Shown piece after piece: positions 1 through 5,401 of a stretch of 5,401 nt of DNA. The stretch covers positions 1-5,401 of the forward strand of contig JAJDEL010000656.1 of NCBI GenBank assembly GCA_029259835.1. The letters are read 5' to 3'. Origin of the DNA: Planctomicrobium sp. Lineage in GTDB: Bacteria; Planctomycetota; Planctomycetia; Planctomycetales; Planctomycetaceae. Under the pieces are notes generated by a model. The model made no database searches, was not told the origin of the DNA, and saw only the letters and a list, made by a program, of their open reading frames with translations. Every line of letters starts with the position of its first letter. The first letter of the stretch is position 1. Both the position numbers and the translations under genes were made by a program.

Positions 1-2
1 GG

Positions 3-959
3 TCTCTCGCTACGGGCAATTCAGCAACGGAAGGAATGTTCTACTCATCACGACTGAACTCGACAATTTCTGACTGGTGTCAGCAGGTTCAATTTGACGG
101 AGTTGTCGGTTTTTGTTCCAGCGTCGCGCCATATCTTAAACAATCTCACTTGGATGGTATCCCTAAAATCATTGATCTGGTCGATGTTGATAGCGAGAAA
201 TTTTCTGAATACGCATTGAATTCAAAAGGACTCAAAAGGTTCCTCTACAATTTGGAAGCAAAACGTTTACGGTCTCTTGAAATCACCATCGGAAACGAGT
301 GCGAAGGTGTCACTCTCGTCACCGAACCGGAAGCCGACATTTATCGTTCGATGGCGCCAGATGCCCACGTTCGTGCAGCCACGAACGGTATTGACCTAGA
401 GTATTTTGACAGTGAGACATCTGCAAGCGATAAACAACGTTCTTCGACTTGCTTGTTCGTGGGAGCCCTCGATTACCTTCCAAACGTGAGTGGAATCGGT
501 TGGTTTTGCAGGCATGTTTGGCCTTCGGTTCAAGGAAAATGCCCCGAAAGTAAACTGCTGATCGTCGGTCGCAATCCGGTCGACAAAGTGAAACAACTCG
601 CTGACCTGCCAGGCGTTCATGTTCACGGGAGCGTCCCGGACGTTCGACCTTACTACCAACAAGCCAGTGTTGCGATCGCTCCACTGCAAATTGCTCGTGG
701 GCTACAAAACAAAGTGTTGGAAGCGATGGCAATGAAAACAGCGATTCTTTCAACCCCTCATGCAGTCGAAGGCATAGAGACGAACGGCAGCCAGGTCACC
801 ATCGCCTCGGACGAAAAGGAATGGATCGAAGCACTCGTCGAACTCTTCAAGGATCAAGGCAAACGAGACAACTTTGCGGACGCTGGATACAACTTCGTTC
901 AAGAAAAACACTGCTGGGAAAACTGCCTCCAACCGGTTGCTGACCTTCTCGGAATTTGA
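3..959 (+). CDS. Glycosyltransferase, GT-B / GT4-like, exosortase-cluster type (5' end outside window)
   Basis: This enzyme probably transfers a sugar from a nucleotide-sugar donor during assembly of an extracellular polysaccharide, acting in the cytoplasm or at the inner face of the membrane. The frame is open to the left edge, so the ATG at 36 is probably internal; codons 3-35 already continue a protein-like sequence. Numbering from that ATG, residues 42-55 (IPKIIDLVDVDSEK) and 117-124 (NGIDLEYF) are typical of the sugar transferases associated with PEP-CTERM/EpsH systems (TIGR03087 type). The donor-binding half follows: FVGALDYLPN (141-150), LLIVGRNP (174-181), DVRPYY (202-207) and ARGLQNKVLEAMAM (220-233). 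Glu229 matches the second Glu of the GT4 EX7E motif, while Arg221 stands where the first Glu usually is, as I recall for this subfamily. Family members are about 400 residues, so roughly 80-90 N-terminal residues are missing. No Shine-Dalgarno can be judged. An ordinary GT4 enzyme outside this subfamily is the alternative. Confidence 0.9.
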   Translation, partial: SLATGNSATEGMFYSSRLNSTISDWCQQVQFDGVVGFCSSVAPYLKQSHLDGIPKIIDLVDVDSEKFSEYALNSKGLKRFLYNLEAKRLRSLEITIGNECEGVTLVTEPEADIYRSMAPDAHVRAATNGIDLEYFDSETSASDKQRSSTCLFVGALDYLPNVSGIGWFCRHVWPSVQGKCPESKLLIVGRNPVDKVKQLADLPGVHVHGSVPDVRPYYQQASVAIAPLQIARGLQNKVLEAMAMKTAILSTPHAVEGIETNGSQVTIASDEKEWIEALVELFKDQGKRDNFADAGYNFVQEKHCWENCLQPVADLLGI

Positions 960-1005
960 ACAAACGGATTCACCACTCTGGTACAAATAGGCCTTCTGGA
1001 TCAAC

Positions 1006-1035
1006 TTGAACTATTTAGAACGAAACGCGGATAAA
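1006..1035 (+). promoter_or_regulatory. Weak sigma70-like promoter candidate before the permease
   Basis: TTGAAC (1006-1011) resembles a -35 element. GATAAA (1030-1035), 18 bases downstream, matches four of six positions of TATAAT. A transcript from here would start around 1042, almost at the GTG start codon, giving a nearly leaderless mRNA. The 84-base spacer (960-1043) holds no obvious terminator hairpin, so read-through from the glycosyltransferase is equally possible. The match is poor and could be chance. Confidence 0.15.
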
Positions 1036-1043
1036 AGAATACG

Positions 1044-1928
1044 GTGCAGGAAACTTTAGACCCCATTAGCAGAGACAACCTTTCCGAGGAGACCCTTTCA
1101 TCCGGACAGGTTTTCGAAACAATCATCGAAGCACGCTCGAACTGGCGGCTCGTTGACTGGAAAGAACTCTACAACTATCGAGACTTATTACGCTTCCTCG
1201 TCTGGCGAGAAGTCAAAGTCCGCTACGCACAAAGCGCAATCGGCATCGGCTGGGCAATCATTCAGCCCGTGTTTTCGATGATCGTCTTCACAATTATCTT
1301 TGGACGCTTGGCGAAAATTTCATCCGATGGATCACCGTACGCCTTGTTCAGCCTCGCGGCTCTTGTCCCCTGGACCTATTTTTCCAATGCCCTGGTCGAT
1401 GGCACAAACAGCCTCGTCACTGAAGCCAACCTACTGAAGAAAGTCTACTTCCCCCGCATTCTCATGCCCCTTTCGGCAGTCTTCGCAAAGCTTGTTGATT
1501 TTTCAATTGCAATGTGCCTGCTCTTCATCTTGATGGCATGCTTCCAAGCCCCTCCCACCTGGGGGATTGTGGTTCTTCCAGTTTTAATTCTGTTGATGAT
1601 GTCAACTGCATTCGGAATGGCCTGCTGGCTCACCGCGTTTGCAATCCAATACCGAGATGTGAAACACGCCATGAACTTCGTTGTACAACTCCTCATGTAC
1701 GCCGCCCCGGTCGTTTATCCAGCAAGCCTGATCCCAGAGAAATATCAATTGCTCTACGCATTGAACCCCATGGTCGCCGTCATCGAAGGCTTCCGCTCCG
1801 CCCTCCTCGGAACCAACGACATGCCCTGGAACTTTATCGCCGTCGGTATCACCTCATCAACAGTAATCACCCTCACCGGTCTACTCTACTTCAACAAAAA
1901 AGAAAGAATCTTCGCCGATGTTGCGTAG
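1044..1928 (+). CDS. ABC-2 type polysaccharide/polyol export permease (Wzm/TagG-like)
   Basis: This is the membrane half of an ABC exporter that moves a lipid-linked polysaccharide across the inner membrane; two permeases pair with two ATP-binding subunits. The 294 residues suit the family (about 260-290). After a hydrophilic N-terminus comes YRDLLRFLVWREVKVRYAQ (45-63), the amphipathic entry segment typical of this group. About six membrane segments follow, near 68-88, 99-118, 148-167, 175-198, 210-232 and 262-283. Hallmarks include GIGWAIIQP (67-75), LVPWTYFSNAL (107-117), KKVYFPR (132-138), YRDVKHAMNF (203-212) and NPMVAVIEGFR (241-251). The GTG start is forced: an in-frame TAA lies at 1032-1034 and the next in-frame ATG is at residue 79, inside the first membrane segment. 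Upstream AAAAGAA is at best a weak ribosome site. The ATP-binding partner (Wzt-like), usually adjacent, is not in the window. Drug-efflux ABC-2 permeases are less likely given these motifs. Confidence 0.95.
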   Translation: MQETLDPISRDNLSEETLSSGQVFETIIEARSNWRLVDWKELYNYRDLLRFLVWREVKVRYAQSAIGIGWAIIQPVFSMIVFTIIFGRLAKISSDGSPYALFSLAALVPWTYFSNALVDGTNSLVTEANLLKKVYFPRILMPLSAVFAKLVDFSIAMCLLFILMACFQAPPTWGIVVLPVLILLMMSTAFGMACWLTAFAIQYRDVKHAMNFVVQLLMYAAPVVYPASLIPEKYQLLYALNPMVAVIEGFRSALLGTNDMPWNFIAVGITSSTVITLTGLLYFNKKERIFADVA

Positions 1929-1960
1929 ACAGACTCGATTACGAATCTCTCCACGAAACT

Positions 1961-1986
1961 TTGCTTTGGAAAATCATGCGTATAAT
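1961..1986 (+). promoter_or_regulatory. Possible sigma70 promoter upstream of the methyltransferase
   Basis: A perfect TATAAT lies at 1981-1986, in the spacer after the permease. The nearest -35-like element, TTGCTT (1961-1966), sits only 14 bases upstream, shorter than the preferred 16-18. At a 17-base spacing the sequence is ACTTTG, a poor -35. If used, transcription would begin near 1993 and give a leader of roughly 95 bases that contains the inverted repeat at 2003-2028. The rest of the locus looks co-transcribed, so this would be an internal promoter. Confidence 0.25.
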
Positions 1987-2089
1987 CGAATGGCAGTCCT
2001 CAGGCGATCCAAAATTGTGTGAATCGCCAAAAATTGAAATGAACTCGATAAACCTTGAGGCAATTCGAGATAGATTTCAAAAACAATAA
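1976..2089 (+). pseudogene. 37-codon reading frame, possible 3' remnant of a lost gene
   Basis: An ATG at 1976 opens 37 codons that end with the TAA at 2087-2089, which overlaps the methyltransferase ATG as TAATG. Overlaps of this kind usually mark neighbouring, translationally coupled genes. The peptide begins MRIIEWQSSGDPKL and ends in a charged, probably helical NLEAIRDRFQKQ; I recognise no family. The same frame stays open leftwards across the end of the permease gene, but there it encodes an arginine- and proline-rich sequence that looks like an ordinary shadow frame. It could be a tiny leader gene, the tail of a deleted gene, or chance. Confidence 0.2.
2003..2028 (+). repeat. Inverted repeat / hairpin in the permease-methyltransferase spacer
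   Basis: GGCGATCCA (2003-2011) pairs with TGAATCGCC (2020-2028), giving a nine-base stem with one C-A mismatch (2009/2022) and an eight-base loop. No T-run follows on the + strand (the next bases are AAAAATTGAAAT), so it is not a standard intrinsic terminator. It could be an operator half-site pair, an RNA leader hairpin or a processing site, or it could be chance. Confidence 0.3.
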
Positions 2090-2895
2090 TGCCCACGCCA
2101 ATCTCAATTGAACTTGAAGATCTCAGAAAAAACCTGGAATTACGACACGGTGCAGGTGCTCCTTTAAGTTCTCCAATTCAATATCGGCAATCGCGGAATT
2201 ACTTCACACCAGATGAATGGTATGAAGTGCTTGTTGAGAAACTGGTCACTTCTGAAGCTCGCTGGCTCGACGTCGGGTGTGGACGAAACCTAATGCCAGG
2301 GAATACAGCGCTCTCCGAGATCCTTGCAAAAAGATGCTCACATTTGGTCGGGATTGATCCAGACTCGAATGTCTTGGAGAATGAGTATGTTCATGAGCGC
2401 GTTCAGGGGATGATCGATGATTATAAGCCCTCGACAAATCAAGGTTTCGACCTAATCACTTTTCGAATGGTCGTGGAGCATATCGAAGACCCAGGAGCGT
2501 GCTCGAGTTCAATTCAAAACCTGATCAAACCTGGTGGCAAGGTTGTCATTTACACCGTTGACAAATGGTCGACGACCGCATTATGTGCAAGGTTTTCACC
2601 TCTCTGGTTCCATCACTTAGCAAAAGACGGGCTCTGGGGCACTGACGAAAAAGATACATTTCCTGTTCAGTACCGTATGAACACCAGAAACACATTAAAT
2701 CGCCTTTTCGAGAAATCCGGATTCACCCCAGTTTTCATGAAGTCACTGCCAGATGTTTTTCTCTGGAAATTTCCCAAATTGCACTGGGGGGAAATTCAGC
2801 TTATCAAGATGCTCGAAGCTGTTCGCCTACCTCAGATTGACCCATGTATGCTTGCTGTTTACGAAAAGGTAGAAACGCACCAGAGCACCAGATGA
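2089..2895 (+). CDS. SAM-dependent methyltransferase, class I
   Basis: The protein probably transfers a methyl group from S-adenosylmethionine to a sugar or lipid-linked glycan intermediate in the cytoplasm; the acceptor is inferred only from the neighbours. It has 268 residues, and its Rossmann-type domain occupies about 55-160. Motif I is LDVGCGRN (60-67), the acidic residue at the end of strand 2 lies in GIDPDSN (88-94), the strand-4 motif is FDLITFRMVVEHIEDP (120-135), and LIKPGGKVVIYT (145-156) is the post-motif loop and strand 5. Residues 194-212 (QYRMNTRNTLNRLFEKSGF) match the late region common in Methyltransf_11/23-type enzymes. The first about 50 residues are probably a substrate-side cap. 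The ATG is the earliest in-frame choice because a TAG lies at 2071-2073. It overlaps an upstream TAA (TAATG), and its own stop overlaps an ATG (ATGA at 2892-2895). No good Shine-Dalgarno is visible. Confidence 0.9.
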   Translation: MPTPISIELEDLRKNLELRHGAGAPLSSPIQYRQSRNYFTPDEWYEVLVEKLVTSEARWLDVGCGRNLMPGNTALSEILAKRCSHLVGIDPDSNVLENEYVHERVQGMIDDYKPSTNQGFDLITFRMVVEHIEDPGACSSSIQNLIKPGGKVVIYTVDKWSTTALCARFSPLWFHHLAKDGLWGTDEKDTFPVQYRMNTRNTLNRLFEKSGFTPVFMKSLPDVFLWKFPKLHWGEIQLIKMLEAVRLPQIDPCMLAVYEKVETHQSTR

Positions 2896-2979
2896 AAGCC
2901 TTGAGAGTGGGTCTTATTACTGTAAGCATGCGTTTTCCCTACTCTTTGTCTTTTATAAATTCGAGAAGTCGCAAATTCT
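2892..2979 (+). pseudogene. Possible 5' remnant of a lost gene, glycosyltransferase-like N-terminus
   Basis: An ATG overlapping the methyltransferase stop (ATGA) begins a frame reading MKALRVGLITVSMRFPYS, which resembles the first beta-strand and loop of many GT-B glycosyltransferases (a Met-Lys start, a hydrophobic strand, then a polar loop). The frame stays open to 3128, but beyond 2980 it only shadows the ligase-like gene and loses protein-like character. The 84 bases before that gene could thus be the head of a deleted glycosyltransferase, although 18 residues are too few to be sure. A TATAAA at 2954-2959 might serve as a -10 element, but no -35 partner is convincing. Confidence 0.25.
2963..2968 (+). 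promoter_or_regulatory. Candidate ribosome binding site for the ligase-like gene
   Basis: GAGAAG lies 11 bases before the ATG at 2980. It is the best purine-rich match to a Shine-Dalgarno upstream of any start in this window, though the spacing is somewhat long. An in-frame TAA at 2956-2958 rules out a start further upstream. Confidence 0.35.
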
Positions 2980-4272
2980 ATGAAGGGACTCATCTTTGTC
3001 TACAGCTCGCTGATCTACTTGTGCGTGATGGCGATTGTCCGGCCTTGGATCGGCGTCGTTGGTTATTTCGGGTTTGCAATTCTCAATCCAGTGTACTTAT
3101 GGCGATACAGCTTACCTCCAGGTGTTGATCTTCAAAAATTCATCGTTGGTTCAACGTTTATCGGCCTCATCATTTCAGGCTTCAAAGGCAATAAAATCAA
3201 TGGTGCTCCAGCCTGGGCGATCAGCGGCTTAGTGCTGTACTTGGCGTGGGCAGGAGTTACTGCTCTGTTCACGATTCACGATGGTGATACCACGTTCTAC
3301 ATGACGAACATCTGGAAAATCGTCCTCATGTCCTGCATCGGGTTGTTACTGATCGACACACCTAAAAAAATCACAACCCTGATGTGGGTCATCATGATCG
3401 CACAAGGCTGGAACGCCTGGGAAATCAACCTGCAATACTTCCAAGATGGTTTCTGCTGGGCCGCTCGGAGTGGTTGGGGAAATTTAGACAACAACACTTA
3501 CTCAATACTCGCTGTCCCCACGATGGGTGTCAGCCTTGGCTTGGCCTTCTATTCCGAGAAACTTTGGGCCAGACTTTTTGCAGGCTTCATTTTTGTTCTG
3601 CAAATGCATTTGATCATGCTGCTGGAATCTCGAGGAACGATGATCGGAGGGCTTAGTCTCGGTGTGGTTGGAGTTTGGTACGTCCATAAAAACTCATGGA
3701 CCACCTCGACAATCATTGTCTCGTTAATACTCGGAACAGCACTCGCTGGCCCATCGGTCCTCAAGGAGTTCTCGTCTTCCTTCAAAAAAGGAGACGAACT
3801 CGACTCCTCTGCCGCTGGTCGCTACGAACTTTGGAAGGCAGGCGCCGCAATTACCGCCGACTACCCACTCCTCGGCGTTGGCCCAAATGCCGGCAGGCGG
3901 AAAGTACCGCTTTACTATGAAGGCGGTCTGGCAACAAGCAGTAAAGCATTGCACAATTTGTTTTTAGACGTTTCAACTGGGTCTGGTATTCCTGGAACGG
4001 TCTCCTATTTCGCTTTTTTCGGATTGATTTGGTGGGCCGTTCGCGTTCGTTGGAAAAGGGAAAAAACAACACTCCCACCATGGGCAAAGGCACCTCTCTT
4101 TTCGGTTCTGTGCGGTGTTCCTGGTTATATGATGGCGTCGATGTTCTCCAGTGGTGGTCTGATTGAAACTTCATACATTTGCGTAATTGTCGGTGCGTCG
4201 ACCCTGCTCATCCTTGCACTAGACAATTCGCGAAATCTTCATCTTCAGACAAGAGAAAATCTTTCTGTATAA
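2980..4272 (+). CDS. O-antigen ligase / polymerase-like membrane protein (Wzy_C), exosortase-cluster O-glycosylation ligase type
   Basis: This polytopic inner-membrane protein of 430 residues probably transfers or polymerises lipid-linked glycans on the periplasmic side. The N-terminal part, with RPWIGVVGYFGFAILNP (21-37), resembles the DUF5935-type domain of putative O-glycosylation ligases from exosortase A systems (TIGR03097 type). The Wzy_C core follows: LLESRGTMIGGLSLG (214-228), then the large periplasmic loop with AAGRYELWKAGAAI (278-291) and YPLLGVGPNAGR (295-306), then ALHNLFLDVSTGSGIPG (323-339). Arg218 (in SRG), Arg281 and His325 are the kind of residues shown to matter in WaaL ligases; their role here is inferred. 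I estimate about 10-11 membrane segments, including ones near 5-20, 53-67, 80-97, 112-125, 174-190, 199-214, 221-235, 243-257, 340-355, 371-388 and 398-413. Only four bases separate it from the next gene, so the two are probably co-translated. Sequence alone cannot decide between ligase and Wzy polymerase. Confidence 0.85.
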   Translation: MKGLIFVYSSLIYLCVMAIVRPWIGVVGYFGFAILNPVYLWRYSLPPGVDLQKFIVGSTFIGLIISGFKGNKINGAPAWAISGLVLYLAWAGVTALFTIHDGDTTFYMTNIWKIVLMSCIGLLLIDTPKKITTLMWVIMIAQGWNAWEINLQYFQDGFCWAARSGWGNLDNNTYSILAVPTMGVSLGLAFYSEKLWARLFAGFIFVLQMHLIMLLESRGTMIGGLSLGVVGVWYVHKNSWTTSTIIVSLILGTALAGPSVLKEFSSSFKKGDELDSSAAGRYELWKAGAAITADYPLLGVGPNAGRRKVPLYYEGGLATSSKALHNLFLDVSTGSGIPGTVSYFAFFGLIWWAVRVRWKREKTTLPPWAKAPLFSVLCGVPGYMMASMFSSGGLIETSYICVIVGASTLLILALDNSRNLHLQTRENLSV

Positions 4273-4276
4273 CACA

Positions 4277-5401
4277 ATGATCCGTTTTACCAAAAAAAAC
4301 ATAAAACGCTTCAGTCTCATTTCAGTACTGTTACTTGCCCCCCTAGTTCTCTACGTCGTCAGGGACCAGCCATCGGTTCGGTGGGGGATTCATCGGTCTC
4401 TGGACTATTTCTATTCAAACACAGACATCCTTTCAGAGACTCATCCAATTCAGTTTGGACCATTGCAAACCAATGCTATGATCCTCCCTTCCAGTGATCA
4501 TCCACACCTCAAAATCTCCACTACTCAAAAACAACCTCTGATAACCAAAATGGGAGAAGACTTTGGTCATGAATGGTTAGAGCATCAAGGTGTCAAATCA
4601 TTTGAGAGGGCGCTTCCTTTCAGCGTGAATTCAACAAGTTCGATTTTTGAACTCTCTCAACAGGTTCGGGCACTCACTCACCATAGTGGGGACCCACTCC
4701 CCGATGTCGGCACCGATCCGATTCAGTACCTCAAATACGCAATCGATCACCGCGGAATGACCTGCCGTTATTTTTCAGTCATCTATGGAGCAAGCGCCAG
4801 GCTGGCTGGGTACACAACTCGCTTGATTGCGCTGAGTAAATCAGGCACATCTAGAGATCACGCAGTCTGCGAAGTCTACGTGCCAGAGTTTTCTAAATGG
4901 ATCCTTATTGATCCTGATTTTAATATTGCATACCAACAACAAGGAGTCTGGTTGAATGCAAAAGAACTTCATCAGGAATGGAGCAAGGTCCGGAACCTGG
5001 TTCACTCCACAAATTTTCGGGACGACCCAGAAAAACTGACCCAAGAAGTCAAACGACTCACGCGTATCGAGGTAATTGAGCTTGGAGAAGCGAGTTCTGA
5101 ACTACGACTCACAAACATGTACGGTGGCAGTTCAACAGGGATCAACTTGGAGTTTTTTGAGTATGTTCTCTACAGCAATCGAAACAACTACCTCAGCGCA
5201 AGTTATCCACCAGGGCACCCGGTTAGATCACGTGAGTACGTGCTGCATGCTGATCGAAAAAAAGCCATTCCTCAAATTTGTCCAGAAGCGACTTCGATTG
5301 AAAAAATTGATGAACTCTATTGGTGGGTCGGACGCTCCCAAATTGAGATTGCAGATTGGACCAATGACGACTCACCGACAGTCACTCTCAGACTGTCAAC
5401 C
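4277..5401 (+). CDS. Membrane-anchored transglutaminase-like (cysteine protease-fold) protein, 3' end outside window
   Basis: The frame starts at the ATG four bases after the ligase-like stop and stays open for 375 codons to the right edge. A lysine/arginine-rich start (residues 3-11) and one hydrophobic stretch (12-28) without a clear cleavage site suggest an N-terminal membrane anchor, with the rest in the periplasm. Residues about 120-215 form a transglutaminase-like core: GMTCRYFSVIYGASARLAG (160-178) carries the nucleophile Cys163, RDHAVCEVYVPEFSKWILI (193-211) carries His195, and DPDFN (212-216) carries Asp212. Their order and spacing fit the bacterial transglutaminase-like family, whose members act as proteases, amidases or crosslinkers; the substrate here is unknown. 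Residues 217-375 match nothing I recognise and include GGSSTGINLEFFEYVLYS (287-304). The position beside a glycan ligase suggests processing of a cell-surface or secreted product. There is no Shine-Dalgarno, so translation may depend on the upstream gene. Confidence 0.85.
   Translation, partial: MIRFTKKNIKRFSLISVLLLAPLVLYVVRDQPSVRWGIHRSLDYFYSNTDILSETHPIQFGPLQTNAMILPSSDHPHLKISTTQKQPLITKMGEDFGHEWLEHQGVKSFERALPFSVNSTSSIFELSQQVRALTHHSGDPLPDVGTDPIQYLKYAIDHRGMTCRYFSVIYGASARLAGYTTRLIALSKSGTSRDHAVCEVYVPEFSKWILIDPDFNIAYQQQGVWLNAKELHQEWSKVRNLVHSTNFRDDPEKLTQEVKRLTRIEVIELGEASSELRLTNMYGGSSTGINLEFFEYVLYSNRNNYLSASYPPGHPVRSREYVLHADRKKAIPQICPEATSIEKIDELYWWVGRSQIEIADWTNDDSPTVTLRLST
4283..4308 (+). repeat. Short inverted repeat in the first codons of the transglutaminase-like gene
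   Basis: CGTTTTA (4283-4289) and TAAAACG (4302-4308) are perfect inverted copies around a 12-base A-rich loop that contains eight A in a row (4292-4299). The hairpin would lie in codons 3-11 and could slow initiation, but the stem is AT-rich and weak and may be no more than a by-product of lysine/arginine codons. Confidence 0.2.

Noticed and set aside
36..38. ATG at 36 as the true start of the glycosyltransferase
   Set aside because: The frame is open to the left edge with family-like sequence before it, and the protein would lack the N-terminal part of the acceptor-side domain.
319..753. 144-codon - strand reading frame
   Set aside because: It lies entirely antisense to the glycosyltransferase, whose motifs are unmistakable, and its translation shows no domain.
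1514..2089. 191-codon + strand reading frame overlapping the permease gene
   Set aside because: Most of it lies inside the confident permease gene in another frame, and its product is rich in Arg, Pro and His as expected for a shadow frame. Only its last 37 codons, outside the permease, are kept as a weak candidate.
2844..3128. 94-codon + strand frame bridging the methyltransferase end and the ligase-like start
   Set aside because: Its ends are shadow sequence inside two confident genes. Only the part from the ATGA overlap to 2979 has protein-like character and is listed separately.
4294..4300. A AAA AAC slippery heptamer in the zero frame near the start of the transglutaminase-like gene
   Set aside because: It occurs at codons 6-8, the shifted frame gives only about 70 residues without recognisable content, and the following stem is weak. 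It is more simply a run of lysine and asparagine codons.
4841..5044. 67-codon - strand reading frame
   Set aside because: It is antisense to the transglutaminase core, which contains the conserved His and Asp; there is no supporting motif or start signal.

Overview
This window reads as part of an extracellular polysaccharide / O-glycan biosynthesis and export locus of a Gram-negative-type bacterium. All five confident genes are on the + strand and tightly packed: the 3' part of a glycosyltransferase, an ABC-2 type polysaccharide export permease (Wzm-like), a SAM-dependent methyltransferase, an O-antigen ligase / polymerase-like membrane protein, and the 5' part of a membrane-anchored transglutaminase-like protein. 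The glycosyltransferase and the ligase-like protein most resemble the versions found in exosortase (XrtA/EpsH, PEP-CTERM) polysaccharide clusters. Mid-range base composition, scarce Shine-Dalgarno sequences and this gene mix would fit a planctomycete. That assignment is inference, because no taxonomic marker lies in the window.

Layout: 3-959, glycosyltransferase, cut by the left edge; 960-1043, short spacer; 1044-1928, export permease with a GTG start; 1929-2088, spacer with a TATAAT box, a small inverted repeat and a 37-codon reading frame whose stop overlaps the next start; 2089-2895, methyltransferase; 2892-2979, a short stretch that looks like the first codons of another gene, starting at an ATGA overlap with the methyltransferase stop; 2980-4272, ligase-like membrane protein; 4277-5401, transglutaminase-like protein, cut by the right edge. 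No stretch over 300 bases lacks a gene. I found no tRNA, rRNA, insertion sequence, CRISPR array or convincing terminator.

A plausible joint role: the glycosyltransferase and methyltransferase build and decorate a lipid-linked glycan in the cytoplasm. The permease, with an ATPase not encoded here, moves it across the inner membrane. The ligase-like protein then polymerises it or transfers it to an acceptor on the periplasmic side, where the transglutaminase-like protein is also predicted to sit.

The points most worth a second look are the tight ligase/transglutaminase pair with an intact Cys-His-Asp triad, the missing ATPase partner next to the permease, and the signs on both sides of the methyltransferase that neighbouring genes may have been lost.
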